Shown piece after piece: positions 1 to 10,103 of a DNA stretch of 64,000 nt (position 1 is its first letter; each line of letters starts with the position of its first letter). Below the pieces are notes generated by a model, which was not told where the DNA came from, searched no databases, and saw only the letters and a program-made list of their open reading frames with translations. The DNA is taken from the NCBI RefSeq assembly GCF_001879205.1, contig NZ_MLFK01000002.1:186001-250000 (forward strand), in the 5' to 3' direction. The DNA comes from Flavobacterium johnsoniae (GTDB lineage: Bacteria; Bacteroidota; Bacteroidia; Flavobacteriales; Flavobacteriaceae). A program made the translations under genes and the position numbers.

Positions 1-366
1 CTGACTTGGGCCAACCCCTTCGATTGGAGAAATTTTCCCACCCAAAACATGATAAATCCCTTTATACTGTCCCGTATTTTCAATAGCCATGACGTCGCGA
101 ATATCTTCAACTACACAAATGGTCTGATGATTTCTGGCAGAATTTGCACAAATTTCGCAAACTGTTGTATCCGAAATGTTATGGCAATTTTCGCAAAACT
201 TAATATCTTCACGCATATTCAACAGCGCTTGCGACAAGAAACCTGTCTGCTCTTTTGGCTGTTTTAACAAATGAAGAACCAAACGCAATGCCGTACGCTT
301 ACCTATTCCAGGCAATTGCGACATTTCGTTGACTGCTTTTTCTATTAGTTTTGATGAAAATTCCAT
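1..366 (-). CDS. recR: RecR recombination mediator (partial, C-terminus outside window)
   Basis: This is the N-terminal 122 codons of RecR, which acts with RecF/RecO to load RecA at gapped DNA. Translating the minus strand from the ATG at 366 gives a helix-hairpin-helix ([12 protein letters not shown], about residues 18-29). A four-cysteine zinc site follows (C58xxC61 and C70xxC73), then the start of the TOPRIM domain ([12 protein letters not shown]). The frame is open to the window edge, so the gene is truncated only by the window. Family identity is secure from the order HhH, zinc finger, TOPRIM. Confidence 0.95.
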   Translation of the reverse strand, partial: MEFSSKLIEKAVNEMSQLPGIGKRTALRLVLHLLKQPKEQTGFLSQALLNMREDIKFCENCHNISDTTVCEICANSARNHQTICVVEDIRDVMAIENTGQYKGIYHVLGGKISPIEGVGPSQ

Positions 367-543
367 GACGACAAAAGTAACATATTTAATGGTATCCGCA
401 GCTTTGACGCATCTAAAATCAACTCTTTACATAAATAAAAAATTGTTTCTTAAAATTTATCTGACCAAATAGAAACAACATCCATTTATGACTATCTTAA
501 AGCAAAGAGACCATAAAAGAAGCAGTAGAAAATCCTTAATATA

Positions 544-909
544 TTAATATTGGTTTGTAGCCAGCAAAACCAAAGTGCAAGCAACTTCTACTTCTATATT
601 ATTTAATTCTAGTAATTGATACAGTTCAGGGTTTTCTGTTCCGGGATTAAAAATTACTCTTTTTGGCTGCGCTTCAACAATATAATTATAATAATCTCTT
701 TGACGCGAAGGATTTAAGTACAAGGTTACGGTATCTATATTTTTAACAGGAACCGCTTTGGTATGGATTTTCACACCTGCAACTTCACCTGTATTTTGTC
801 CAATTGCAAGAACTGTATGTCCTTTTTGAGTTAGTGCATTTATCGCTCTAAAAGCATAACGATCTGGTTTTGTGGTAGCACCAAGAAGTAAGGTTTTTTT
901 ATTTTTCAT
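544..909 (-). CDS. CoA-binding domain protein (CoA_binding_2 / YccU type)
   Basis: A 121-residue Rossmann-fold protein of the small CoA-binding family. It opens with KKTLLLGATTKPDRYAFRA, matching the glycine-containing nucleotide-binding loop and the conserved region after it. NPGTENPEL near the C-terminus is the family's second signature. The frame stays open upstream to 930, but that extension (MWNILKM) is not family-like, so the ATG at 909 (or 912) is preferred. The exact cellular role is not known; the fold predicts CoA or nucleotide binding in the cytoplasm. It stands alone, divergent from the MarC-family gene. Confidence 0.8.
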   Translation of the reverse strand: MKNKKTLLLGATTKPDRYAFRAINALTQKGHTVLAIGQNTGEVAGVKIHTKAVPVKNIDTVTLYLNPSRQRDYYNYIVEAQPKRVIFNPGTENPELYQLLELNNIEVEVACTLVLLATNQY

Positions 910-1061
910 CATTTTTAGAATATTCCACAAAAGTAGTCAAAAAGGATGAGCTTAACTTGTCTTATTGATTTAGAAAATTGACTGTAAAAAACAATATCAT
1001 AATATTAATTTGCCTGCAGATATTAAAATTTGACTATTTTTACTTTACTAACCAATATTCT

Positions 1062-1691
1062 ATGGATCTATTTATCTATCTGTTTGCAGCGCTTTTCTCA
1101 GTACTTAACCCAATAGGAACTGTTCCAATTTTTGTTGGATTAACACAGCATGACTCACAAAAAGAACGTTCGCGAATTTCTCTGTGGACTGCCATAAATG
1201 TTGGCATTATCTTATTGGTCTCTTATTTTATTGGCCAATACGTCTTAACCTTTTTTGGAATAAGTATTGATGCACTTCGCATTGCGGGCGGAATTGTAAT
1301 CGTAAACTCTGGTTTTTCATTGCTTTCTGGTAAATTCAATAAAAAACGAGGAATTAACAAAAAAATTGAAAACGAAGTACAACAAAGAAACGATATAGCT
1401 TTAACTCCATTAGCAATTCCTATGCTTGCCGGACCTGGCTCTATCTCTTTATTAATTGCATTTTATCAGGAGCATCATGAAATGGAAGAAATTCTTTTTT
1501 CCTGCCTGGCAATTATAGCAATTGCAATAGTAATTTTTCTGATTCTAAAAAGCGCACATTACCTCGCAAGAATTTTAGGTGCATCTGGAATTGTAGCAAT
1601 TTCGAGAATTGTAGGGTTTATTGTAATCTCTATAGGTATTCAATATATCGTAAGTTCTATCGTAAATATTATCAAAGGAAATTTAATGTGA
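1062..1691 (+). CDS. MarC family integral membrane protein
   Basis: A 209-residue inner-membrane protein of the MarC/UPF0056 family, transport role unproven. It begins MDLFIYLFAALFSVLNPIGTVP, and the NPIGTVPIF motif after the first helix is diagnostic. A second matching half, LTPLAIPMLAGPGSI, follows a hydrophilic K/E-rich loop, giving about six membrane segments. An in-frame TTG at 978 would add 28 residues rich in I and F; the ATG at 1062 is chosen because it begins the conserved domain and gives the usual family length. It converges on the CtlX-like gene, with a shared terminator between them. Confidence 0.85.
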   Translation: MDLFIYLFAALFSVLNPIGTVPIFVGLTQHDSQKERSRISLWTAINVGIILLVSYFIGQYVLTFFGISIDALRIAGGIVIVNSGFSLLSGKFNKKRGINKKIENEVQQRNDIALTPLAIPMLAGPGSISLLIAFYQEHHEMEEILFSCLAIIAIAIVIFLILKSAHYLARILGASGIVAISRIVGFIVISIGIQYIVSSIVNIIKGNLM

Positions 1692-1704
1692 TTAATTATC
1701 TCCT

Positions 1705-1753
1705 AAAAAACAAAAAGGGATAAAAATTTAATTTTATCCCTTTTTGTTTTTTT
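1705..1753. terminator. Bidirectional terminator between convergent genes
   Basis: A perfect inverted repeat of about 21 bp (arms 1705-1725 and 1732-1752) with a 6-nt loop. The core is GGGATAAAA / TTTTATCCC, with A-runs on the left and T-runs on the right. It lies between the stops of the MarC-family gene (1691) and the CtlX-like gene (1763), so it can serve both strands. Confidence 0.9.
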
Positions 1754-1762
1754 TGAATTACT

Positions 1763-2698
1763 TTAATTTCTTGGCAAGAAAACTTCCGCCATCATACATC
1801 TGGCACTTCCGCCTCCGCAAGCCTCAATAGTATCTAAGCTTGAACTTAAAATCTCTGCATGTTTTTCTAATTGCTGCACTTGTTTCGGGGTTAGACTTTG
1901 ATGAGCTGATGCACTCATAACAATATATTTTTTATCGTTTGTTCCTCTAACTTCTAACATATTCCCGGCAAAATTATTTACCTGATTTTCTGTAATTAAT
2001 ATAATTTCTTTTTTATCTTCTTTTAAATTATCAAGAACCATTTTACGTTCTTTTTTATCATCGATACAATCTGCACAAATAACAGCAAAAGTTTCACCAA
2101 GGCACATCATAACATTGGTATGATAAATCAACTTACGCTCGCCGTCAACAGTCTGAAAAGCTTCAAAAATTACAGGAGCATAATCAAAATCTTCGCAGAA
2201 TTCAATAAACAATTCCTCATCTGCACGCGGTGATAATGCGCAATATGCTTTTCCATTGGCACGGTCTAAAAGCAAGCTTCCTGTCCCTTCCAAAAAATAA
2301 CCATCATCTTCTGCAGATGTATAATCCATTATGTTTGAAATTTCAAAACCTTTTTCCTCCAAAGTGTCTAAAATATCTTCACGACGTTCCTGACGACGAT
2401 TCTCAGCAAACATTGGATAAAGAGCCACATCTCCATTTTCATGAAATGATACCCAATTGTTTGGAAAAATACTATCTGGAGTATCTGTTTCCAAATTATC
2501 CTCAATTACCGTTACATCAACTCCAACTGCTCTAAGTTTTTCAACAAAAGCATCAAATTCTTGCTGCGCCTTTGCGTTAACTGTACTCGGTAATAAACCA
2601 TCCAGTACTTTTTGATAATAATTATTTACGGCAGTCTGCTCATTCATTCTGAAAGCAACAGGCCGAATCATTACAATTGCATTTGTTGTTTGTTTCAT
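1763..2698 (-). CDS. ctlX: CtlX-like amidinotransferase-fold hydrolase (citrulline/arginine utilisation)
   Basis: A 311-residue cytoplasmic enzyme of the guanidino-group modifying (pentein) superfamily, closest by eye to citrulline-utilisation hydrolases of the CtlX type. Visible landmarks are DSIFPNNWVSF at 75-85, Glu137 in EGTGSLLLD, His193 in YHTNVMM, and the candidate nucleophile Cys301 in GGGSARCMMAE. These fit the Glu-His-Cys triad of the superfamily. It is paired with a second enzyme of the same fold 78 bp upstream on the same strand. The exact substrate (citrulline, arginine or a derivative) is inferred from family resemblance and not proven. Confidence 0.75.
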   Translation of the reverse strand: MKQTTNAIVMIRPVAFRMNEQTAVNNYYQKVLDGLLPSTVNAKAQQEFDAFVEKLRAVGVDVTVIEDNLETDTPDSIFPNNWVSFHENGDVALYPMFAENRRQERREDILDTLEEKGFEISNIMDYTSAEDDGYFLEGTGSLLLDRANGKAYCALSPRADEELFIEFCEDFDYAPVIFEAFQTVDGERKLIYHTNVMMCLGETFAVICADCIDDKKERKMVLDNLKEDKKEIILITENQVNNFAGNMLEVRGTNDKKYIVMSASAHQSLTPKQVQQLEKHAEILSSSLDTIEACGGGSARCMMAEVFLPRN

Positions 2699-2713
2699 TT
2701 TATATATTTTTTT

Positions 2714-2770
2714 GTTTCAGGTTTCAGGTTTCACGTTGCATAAAAAACTTGAAACCTAAAACTTTGAAAC
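2714..2770. repeat. Intergenic inverted repeat, GTTTCAGGTTTCA family, copy 1
   Basis: The left arm (2714-2735) repeats GTTTCAG three times with small changes. The right arm (2748-2770) is its imperfect complement, ending ACTTTGAAAC. It fills most of the gap between two same-strand hydrolase genes. A second, longer copy lies at 57828-57902. The arrangement suggests a dispersed palindromic intergenic element rather than a gene-specific site. Confidence 0.7.
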
Positions 2771-2776
2771 TATATT

Positions 2777-3691
2777 TTAGTCTCTAATTAACGGCAAAGT
2801 TGAACATCTCAACAATCCTTCTTGCTTAGCAATTTCGGCATACGGAATTTCTTCTACAGTAAAGCCATTTGCGCGCAGCCAGTTATTTAATCTTGTAAAG
2901 TTTTTCTCAGAAACAACAACATCTTTATCAATCGAAAATACATTCGAAAACATGTTGTACATTTCTTCTCTTTCGATATGAAATAAGTTCTCTTTTCCGA
3001 AAAGATTTACCAAATATAAATAATCTGCCTCTTCTCGAAAACCTCTTTTATAGATGATTCCCTTATTTCTTCCCACAGGTTGAAAACAGCAGTCTAAATG
3101 TAATGCGTTATCACGAGCTTCTAATTTTGATTTAACCAAATCAAATTCTTTTACAATTTTATCAGGAAACAATTCTTTAATAAACTTAACCCCATGCATA
3201 TTGGTTCTGGCTGTTATATAATCTTTGTAATCACTTCCTTTATAAGTTCCTATAAAAATATGATCGTTCCAAAGCATTACATCACCGCCTTCAATATGAA
3301 CTTCTTCCGGTGGACGAACTACTTTTAAAGGATCAATTTGATCAATTACGTATTGAATAGCATCTAACTCACGTTCGCGATCAGGTAAAATATTCGACTT
3401 TATAAAAATATCATCAATTACAAATCCGATATCTCTTGCAAATATCTGATTGTAATTTTCGATCATTTCAGGACGATAAACAGTTACATCATACTTCTTA
3501 AAAACAGCATTAAAAGCATCCATTTCTGCGACCATATCTTTTTCAATAGGATATGTTCCTGCTTTAATATGTTCCAATGATTTAGGATCATAGGCTTCAT
3601 CAATTGACGGAGTTGGCCCATTATGAACGGCTGAACCCAAAACTACAGCACGCAGTCTCGACGTTTCGTTCTTTACATTTAATTGCAACAT
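2777..3691 (-). CDS. Dimethylarginine dimethylaminohydrolase-family (arginine deiminase-related) protein
   Basis: A 304-residue pentein-fold enzyme expected to hydrolyse or transfer an amidino group of an arginine-like substrate. Motifs in order are RDIGF at 86-90, the acidic pair in EGGDVM (Glu134, Asp137), His198 in HLDCCFQP, and Cys296 in LLRCSTLPL as the candidate nucleophile. Length and motif order resemble DDAH and glycine amidinotransferase relatives. It precedes the CtlX-like gene on the same strand, so the two could be transcribed together and act in one arginine/citrulline route. Substrate is not assignable from sequence alone. Confidence 0.75.
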   Translation of the reverse strand: MLQLNVKNETSRLRAVVLGSAVHNGPTPSIDEAYDPKSLEHIKAGTYPIEKDMVAEMDAFNAVFKKYDVTVYRPEMIENYNQIFARDIGFVIDDIFIKSNILPDRERELDAIQYVIDQIDPLKVVRPPEEVHIEGGDVMLWNDHIFIGTYKGSDYKDYITARTNMHGVKFIKELFPDKIVKEFDLVKSKLEARDNALHLDCCFQPVGRNKGIIYKRGFREEADYLYLVNLFGKENLFHIEREEMYNMFSNVFSIDKDVVVSEKNFTRLNNWLRANGFTVEEIPYAEIAKQEGLLRCSTLPLIRD

Positions 3692-3710
3692 AACTTTATT
3701 ATATTTTGGA

Positions 3711-3718
3711 CAAAGATA
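3711..3718 (-). promoter_or_regulatory. Possible -7 element for the DDAH-family gene
   Basis: The minus strand reads TATCTTTG, a match to the Bacteroidota -7 consensus TAnnTTTG, about 20 nt ahead of the ATG. No clear TTTG at -33 is seen, because that position falls in the gltA terminator. It is therefore only a partial promoter match. Confidence 0.35.
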
Positions 3719-3747
3719 AAAAAAGCTTCACAGTTAAGTGAAGCTTT
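3714..3747 (-). terminator. gltA terminator
   Basis: A perfect 10-bp stem, AAAGCTTCAC / GTGAAGCTTT (3722-3731 and 3738-3747), with a 6-nt loop. On the minus strand it is followed by a run of T. It sits 8 nt past the gltA stop. Confidence 0.9.
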
Positions 3748-3754
3748 AGTTTTT

Positions 3755-5032
3755 TTATTTATTAGACTTGAACTCTCTTAAAGGATGTCCAGTATAAATT
3801 TGTCTAGGTCTTCCAATTGGTTCTTTATTTTCACGCATTTCTTTCCATTGCGCAATCCAACCCGGAAGTCTTCCAATTGCGAACATTACTGTAAACATAT
3901 CAGTTGGAATTCCTAATGCTCTGTAGATAATTCCAGAGTAGAAATCAACGTTTGGATATAAGTTTCTTGATTTAAAATAATCATCTTCTAAAGCCGCAGC
4001 TTCTAATTTTTTAGCTATTTCTAAAATAGGATCTTCAACTCCTAAAGTTTCTAAAACTTCTTTAGCTGCTTTTTTGATGATTTTTGCTCTTGGATCAAAG
4101 TTTTTATAAACTCTATGACCAAATCCCATTAAACGGAAAGGATCATTTTTATCTTTTGCTTTCGCCAAGAATTTATCCGTATCTCCTCCATCTTTATTAA
4201 TTTCTTCCAGCATTTCAAGCACTGCTTGATTTGCACCTCCATGAAGAGGCCCCCAAAGAGCTGAAACTCCAGATGAAATAGAAGCAAATAATCCTGCATG
4301 AGATGAACCTACCATTCTTACTGTAGATGTAGAACAATTTTGTTCGTGATCTGCATGAAGAATAAATAATTTATCTAAAGCATCAACTACAACTGGATTT
4401 GCCGAATAAGGCCCTGTAGGCAGCTTAAACATCAATTGCATAAAGTTCTCTACATATCCCGTTGTATTATCGTAATAATTTAAAGGATACCCCATAGATT
4501 TTCTATAAGTCCAAGTTGCGATTACAAGAAATTTACCCATTGTTTTACAAATGGCTTCGTACATTTCTTTTTCATTGTCCACATTAACTGCTTTTGGATT
4601 AAATGCTGTTAAAGCACTTGTTAAGGCAGATAGTACACCCATTGGATGAGCTGTTTTTGGGAAACCGTCAATGATATTTTTCATCTCTTCGTTTACCAAA
4701 GTATGTTTTTTAATACCATTTTCGAATTGCTCTAATTCCTGAGCTGTTGGTAATTCTCCAAAAATCAACAGATAAGAAACTTCCAAAAAGTTAGCCTTTT
4801 CAGCCAAGTCTTCGATTGAATATCCTCTGTAACGTAAAATTCCTAATTCGCCATCTAAAAAAGTAATTTCACTTTTACAAGATCCAGAATTTTTATATCC
4901 CGGATCAAGAGTAATAATACCAGTTAAATCACGTAATTTGTTAATATCGATAGCTGATTCATTTTCGCTTCCTGTGATTATTGGAAGTTCAATTTTCTTA
5001 CCATCTATTTCTAATGTAGCTATTTTTGACAT
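3755..5032 (-). CDS. gltA: Citrate synthase (type II, hexameric type)
   Basis: Condenses oxaloacetate and acetyl-CoA to citrate, the entry step of the TCA cycle. It has 425 residues, the usual length for Gram-negative type II enzymes. The active-site blocks are all present: HADHEQN (His226/His229), GPLHGGANQAV (His264) and GFGHRVYKNFDPRA (His306, Asp313). The N-terminal beta-rich domain of type II enzymes is also visible (residues 1-60). It has its own terminator downstream, and the enolase terminator lies just upstream, so it is probably monocistronic. Confidence 0.97.
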   Translation of the reverse strand: MSKIATLEIDGKKIELPIITGSENESAIDINKLRDLTGIITLDPGYKNSGSCKSEITFLDGELGILRYRGYSIEDLAEKANFLEVSYLLIFGELPTAQELEQFENGIKKHTLVNEEMKNIIDGFPKTAHPMGVLSALTSALTAFNPKAVNVDNEKEMYEAICKTMGKFLVIATWTYRKSMGYPLNYYDNTTGYVENFMQLMFKLPTGPYSANPVVVDALDKLFILHADHEQNCSTSTVRMVGSSHAGLFASISSGVSALWGPLHGGANQAVLEMLEEINKDGGDTDKFLAKAKDKNDPFRLMGFGHRVYKNFDPRAKIIKKAAKEVLETLGVEDPILEIAKKLEAAALEDDYFKSRNLYPNVDFYSGIIYRALGIPTDMFTVMFAIGRLPGWIAQWKEMRENKEPIGRPRQIYTGHPLREFKSNK

Positions 5033-5070
5033 AATATAATTGGAAATAATTCTATAAAATAATAATTTAC

Positions 5071-5078
5071 CAAATCTA
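5071..5078 (-). promoter_or_regulatory. Possible -7 element for gltA
   Basis: TAGATTTG on the minus strand matches TAnnTTTG and lies about 39 nt before the gltA ATG, downstream of the enolase terminator. A -33 TTTG is not evident. Confidence 0.35.
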
Positions 5079-5131
5079 ATGAATTTAAGACTAATTAAAA
5101 AAAGAATACTGCTATGAATTTGTTAAAAGTC

Positions 5132-5166
5132 CAAAAAAAAACCATTCGTAAAAAACGAATGGTTTA
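5132..5166 (-). terminator. eno terminator
   Basis: An 11-bp perfect stem AAACCATTCGT / ACGAATGGTTT (5139-5149 and 5155-5165) with a 5-nt A loop. It is followed on the minus strand by a T-run, 24 nt past the enolase stop. Confidence 0.9.
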
Positions 5167-5189
5167 ATATTACTATATAATTCTTATAA

Positions 5190-6494
<1,305 letters not shown>

Positions 6495-6585
6495 TTATTA
6501 ATAGATAATATATTTTTTTTCCGAAATTATAAAAATATTCAATATTAAAAACGTATTTTCCTTATTAAACACCTTTATTTATTAA

Positions 6586-7704
6586 CTACATCGTTTTAGA
6601 GGCAGCTAGTTTTATATTCTCAACAAATTGATCAAATAAATAAGACGAATCATGTGGTCCAGGACTTGCTTCTGGGTGATATTGCACTGAAAAACAATTC
6701 TTATTTTTCATTCTCATACCCGCCACAGTTCCATCATTTAAATGTAAATGTGTAATTTCTAAATCAGGATGATTATCTAATTGTTCTTTGTTTACAGCAA
6801 AACCATGATTCTGAGAAGTAATCTCTCCTTTTCCAGTAATCAAATTCTTTACCGGGTGATTAATACCACGATGTCCATTAAACATCTTATAAGTCTGAAC
6901 TCCATTTGCCAAAGCAATTACCTGATGTCCTAGACAGATCCCAAATAAAGGTTTATCCTGAGCAAGAATTTTCTTTGCTACTTCAATCGCTCCAAATAAA
7001 GGATCTGGATCCCCAGGCCCATTCGACAAGAAGAAACCATCCGGATTAAACGAATTTAAATCCTCATAAGTTGAGTTGTATGGAAAAACTTTTATGTAAC
7101 AATCTCTCTTAGCAAGATTTCTTAAAATGTTCTTTTTAATTCCAAGGTCAAGTGCAGAAATTTTATAAGTTGCATTTTCATCTCCAACAAAATACGGTTC
7201 AGTCGTCGATACTTTCGAAGCAAGTTCTAAACCCTCCATATTTGGAACATTTGCTAATTCTTTCTTTAAATCTTCAATTGAAGTTCCGTCCGTGCAAATT
7301 ACCGCATTCATTGCGCCGTTATCACGAATGTAACTTACAAGAGCTCTTGTATCAACATCAGAAATACAAATTAGATTTTGCTTAGCAAAGTAATCCTCTA
7401 AACTTCCAGAAGCACCTTCTCTTGAATAATTAAAGCTAAAGTTTTTACAAACCAAACCAGCAATTTTTATGCTGTCTGACTCAACTTCTAAATCATTAAC
7501 ACCATAATTACCAATATGCGGATTAGTCGCAACCATAATTTGACCAAAATAAGAAGGATCTGTAAAAATCTCCTGATATCCGGTCATTCCAGTATTAAAA
7601 CAAACTTCACCAAAAGTTTTACCGCTGATTCCGATAGATTTACCATGAAAAATAGTTCCATCGCTAAGTAATAAAATGGCGCTTTGTCGTGTTGTGTATT
7701 TCAT
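6586..7704 (-). CDS. carA: Carbamoyl-phosphate synthase small (glutaminase) subunit
   Basis: Hydrolyses glutamine and passes ammonia to CarB for carbamoyl phosphate, feeding pyrimidine and arginine synthesis. It has 372 residues. The N-terminal CPSase domain includes GTDPSYFGQ-type sequence (TGYQEIFTDPSYFGQ). The class I amidotransferase domain has the nucleophile in GICLGHQ and the His/Glu pair in VQYHPEASPGPHDS. carB is not adjacent, which is common outside enterobacteria. A good promoter lies about 70 bp upstream. Confidence 0.97.
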   Translation of the reverse strand: MKYTTRQSAILLLSDGTIFHGKSIGISGKTFGEVCFNTGMTGYQEIFTDPSYFGQIMVATNPHIGNYGVNDLEVESDSIKIAGLVCKNFSFNYSREGASGSLEDYFAKQNLICISDVDTRALVSYIRDNGAMNAVICTDGTSIEDLKKELANVPNMEGLELASKVSTTEPYFVGDENATYKISALDLGIKKNILRNLAKRDCYIKVFPYNSTYEDLNSFNPDGFFLSNGPGDPDPLFGAIEVAKKILAQDKPLFGICLGHQVIALANGVQTYKMFNGHRGINHPVKNLITGKGEITSQNHGFAVNKEQLDNHPDLEITHLHLNDGTVAGMRMKNKNCFSVQYHPEASPGPHDSSYLFDQFVENIKLAASKTM

Positions 7705-7734
7705 TCTTTAATTTGTATTGTTTTTAATCGTCTT

Positions 7735-7755
7735 ATGAAACTTTTGATGTTTCAT
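7735..7755 (-). promoter_or_regulatory. Small hairpin in the carA leader
   Basis: ATGAAAC and GTTTCAT form a perfect 7-bp stem with a 7-nt loop between the predicted carA promoter and its ATG. No T-run follows, so it is not a simple terminator. A regulatory role is only a possibility. Confidence 0.35.
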
Positions 7756-7773
7756 TTGTAATTAGATATTTTG

Positions 7774-7804
7774 CAAATTTACTTCTTTAAAAGAGCGCTG
7801 CCAA
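7774..7804 (-). promoter_or_regulatory. Predicted carA promoter
   Basis: On the minus strand TTG (7804-7802), 20 nt, then TAAATTTG (7781-7774), matching the Flavobacterium TTG / TAnnTTTG spacing. Transcription would start about 60 nt ahead of the carA ATG. Confidence 0.65.
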
Positions 7805-7880
7805 GATTTTTTAAAAATTTCATTCATAAAAATAAAACCAAGGCGTTGAAATAAGTTAAATTTTGCTCTTTAAAAAAAAT

Positions 7881-7917
7881 CAAAAAAAAAGGATAAACTA
7901 AAAATTAGCTTATCCTT
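7881..7917 (-). terminator. Terminator of the rplC-rplQ transcript
   Basis: The stem GGATAA-CTA / TTAG-TTATCC (about 7889-7900 and 7905-7917, one mismatch) is followed on the minus strand by nine T. It lies 29 nt past the rplQ stop and marks the end of the long ribosomal transcript. Confidence 0.85.
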
Positions 7918-7945
7918 GATTTCTATAGAATCATTACTTTCATAA

Positions 7946-8434
7946 TTATTCAGAAGCTTCAGTAGTCGTTTCTGATTCAGCAGCAGGAGCTTCAGGAGTA
8001 CCCTCAGCTTTTTTAGCTTTACCACCACGACGGCTTTTTGCTTTTTTAACTTCTTTTTTACCACCATTGTAAAGTTCATTGAAATCTACAAGTTCGATCA
8101 TTGCCATATCAGCATTATCTCCCAAACGATTTCCAACTTTAATGATACGAGTGTATCCACCTGGACGGTCTCCAACTTTAGCAGCCACATCTCTGAACAA
8201 GTCAGTTACAGCATATTTGCTACGTAGGTATGCAAAAACAATACGACGATTGTGAGTCGTATCTTCTTTTGATTTAGTGATTAAAGGCTCAACGAATTGT
8301 TTAAGCGCTTTAGCTTTAGCAACAGTAGTGTTAATACGTTTGTGCTCAATAAGAGAACAAGCCATATTAGCCAACATAGCTTTTCTATGTCCAGTCTGTC
8401 TGCTTAAGTGATTGAATTTTTTTCCGTGTCTCAT
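7946..8434 (-). CDS. rplQ: 50S ribosomal protein L17
   Basis: Large-subunit protein near the peptide exit region. The core opens [20 protein letters not shown], the standard L17 N-terminus. At 162 residues it is longer than the roughly 120-130 residues of enterobacterial L17. The excess is a C-terminal tail, first lysine-rich ([17 protein letters not shown]) and then rich in A, E, P and T, probably disordered. It is the last gene of the alpha-operon portion, 36 nt after rpoA, with a hairpin in that gap and a terminator behind it. Confidence 0.97.
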   Translation of the reverse strand: MRHGKKFNHLSRQTGHRKAMLANMACSLIEHKRINTTVAKAKALKQFVEPLITKSKEDTTHNRRIVFAYLRSKYAVTDLFRDVAAKVGDRPGGYTRIIKVGNRLGDNADMAMIELVDFNELYNGGKKEVKKAKSRRGGKAKKAEGTPEAPAAESETTTEASE

Positions 8435-8449
8435 TGCTATTTTAAATTT

Positions 8450-8467
8450 AATCCGCCGAGGCGGATT
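8450..8467 (-). promoter_or_regulatory. Hairpin in the rpoA-rplQ gap
   Basis: A perfect GC-rich palindrome, AATCCGCC GA GGCGGATT, stands in the 36-nt space between the rpoA stop and the rplQ start. It is strikingly GC-rich for this genome. There is no T-run after it, so it may be an mRNA processing or stability site, or a control element for rplQ translation. Confidence 0.5.
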
Positions 8468-8470
8468 GAA

Positions 8471-9463
8471 TTATTCTTTATCTAATTTGTATTTAGCTAA
8501 ATCCATTCCGAAAGTTAAATTTTTAACTGCAACAAGTTCATCAAGTTCAGTTAAAGATTTTTTACCGAAGTTACGGAATTTCATTAGGTCATTTTTATTG
8601 AACGATACTAAATCACCAAGTGTATCAACTTCAGCCGCTTTCAAGCAATTTAATGCTCTCACAGATAAATCCATATCAACAAGCTTAGTTTTAAGCAATT
8701 GTCTCATATGCAATGACTCTTCATCATACGATTCTGTTTGTGCAATTTCGTCAGCCTCAAGTGTAATTCTTTCGTCAGAAAACAACATGAAATGGTGAAT
8801 TAAAACTTTAGCAGCCTCAGTAAGAGCATCTTTTGGATTAATAGATCCATCAGTTTTGATTTCAAAAACTAATTTTTCGTAATCTGTTTTTTGCTCTACA
8901 CGGAAGTTTTCAATTGCATATTTTACATTTTTTACCGGAGTAAAAATAGAATCTGTAAAAATTGTTCCAATTGCAGCATTCTGTTTTTTGTTCTCTTCAG
9001 CAGGAACGTATCCTCTACCTTTTTCGATTGTTAAATCGAAGTTCAATTTGATTTTAGAATCTAAATTACAGATAACAAGGTCTGGATTCAAAACTTGAAA
9101 ACCTGAGATAAATTTTTGAAAATCACCTGCTGTTAATTGATCTTTACCAGAAACAGAAATAGTAACTGATTCATTATCGATATCTTCGATCTGACGTTTG
9201 AAACGTACTTGTTTTAGATTAAGGATAATTTCGGTAACATCTTCAACAACACCTGAAATAGTAGAAAACTCATGATCTACACCTTCGATACGAACAGATG
9301 TAATTGCATAACCTTCTAATGCTGAAAGCAAAACTCTTCTAAGTGCATTACCAACTGTCAATCCATAACCAGGTTCTAAAGGTCTAAATTCGAATTTACC
9401 TTCAAAATCGGTTGAATCGATCATGATAACTTTATCGGGCTTTTGAAAATTAAATATTGCCAT
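8471..9463 (-). CDS. rpoA: DNA-directed RNA polymerase subunit alpha
   Basis: Nucleates assembly of core RNA polymerase. The 330-residue protein has the N-terminal dimerisation domain ([25 protein letters not shown], residues about 27-51) and an insert domain. The C-terminal helix-hairpin-helix domain reads [20 protein letters not shown] and then [13 protein letters not shown], and contacts upstream DNA and activators. Length is normal. It lies between rpsD and rplQ as in the classic alpha operon. Confidence 0.98.
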   Translation of the reverse strand: MAIFNFQKPDKVIMIDSTDFEGKFEFRPLEPGYGLTVGNALRRVLLSALEGYAITSVRIEGVDHEFSTISGVVEDVTEIILNLKQVRFKRQIEDIDNESVTISVSGKDQLTAGDFQKFISGFQVLNPDLVICNLDSKIKLNFDLTIEKGRGYVPAEENKKQNAAIGTIFTDSIFTPVKNVKYAIENFRVEQKTDYEKLVFEIKTDGSINPKDALTEAAKVLIHHFMLFSDERITLEADEIAQTESYDEESLHMRQLLKTKLVDMDLSVRALNCLKAAEVDTLGDLVSFNKNDLMKFRNFGKKSLTELDELVAVKNLTFGMDLAKYKLDKE

Positions 9464-9484
9464 AAATTTCGACTAAGTCAATTA

Positions 9485-10090
9485 TTATTTGTTGTACAAC
9501 TCTACGATTAATTGCTCTTTAATGTTTTCTGGAATTTGAAGTCTTGCAGGTACAGAAACGAAAGTTCCTTCTTTAAGATCATTGTTCCAGGTAATCCATT
9601 CATAAACATGACTTGAATTTGACAAAGAACGTTCGATAGCTTCTAAAGATTTAGATTTTTCACGAACTGCAACTTTATCACCAGGTTTAAGGTGGTAAGA
9701 AGGAATATTTACAACTTCACCATTAACAGTAATGTGTCTGTGAGATACTATTTGACGAGCACCTCTTCTAGATGGAGCAATTCCCATTCTAAAAACAACA
9801 TTATCTAATCTTGCTTCACATAATTGTAATAAAACTTCACCAGTAACACCTTTAGTAGCTGATGCTTTTTCGAATAAATTTCTGAATTGTTTTTCTAAAA
9901 TTCCATAAGAATATTTAGCTTTTTGCTTTTCCATTAACTGAACAGCGTACTCAGATTTTTTTCCTCTTTTTTTAGCCATCCCGTGTTGTCCAGGTGGGTA
10001 ATTTCTTTTTTCGAAAGATTTATCATCTCCGAAGATTGCTTCGCCAAATTTACGAGCGATTCTTGTGCTAGGACCAGTATATCTTGCCAT
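9485..10090 (-). CDS. rpsD: 30S ribosomal protein S4
   Basis: Primary 16S rRNA-binding protein that starts small-subunit assembly and, in many bacteria, represses its own operon. It has 201 residues. The N-terminus ([17 protein letters not shown]) lacks the zinc-binding cysteines of C+ forms. The S4 RNA-binding domain runs from about [15 protein letters not shown] to [10 protein letters not shown] (residues 92-130). The 90-nt gap ahead of it folds into a long hairpin, which is where an S4 autoregulatory leader would be expected. Confidence 0.98.
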   Translation of the reverse strand: MARYTGPSTRIARKFGEAIFGDDKSFEKRNYPPGQHGMAKKRGKKSEYAVQLMEKQKAKYSYGILEKQFRNLFEKASATKGVTGEVLLQLCEARLDNVVFRMGIAPSRRGARQIVSHRHITVNGEVVNIPSYHLKPGDKVAVREKSKSLEAIERSLSNSSHVYEWITWNNDLKEGTFVSVPARLQIPENIKEQLIVELYNK

Positions 10091-10103
10091 TTTGAATTGT
10101 TTA

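Noticed and set aside
2230..2535. A 101-codon plus-strand frame opposite the CtlX-like gene
   Set aside because: Antisense shadow; the minus-strand gene has intact catalytic motifs.
8412..8798. A 128-codon plus-strand frame opposite rpoA
   Set aside because: Antisense shadow of rpoA: it lies within a certain gene, with serine-rich composition typical of reversed coding sequence.
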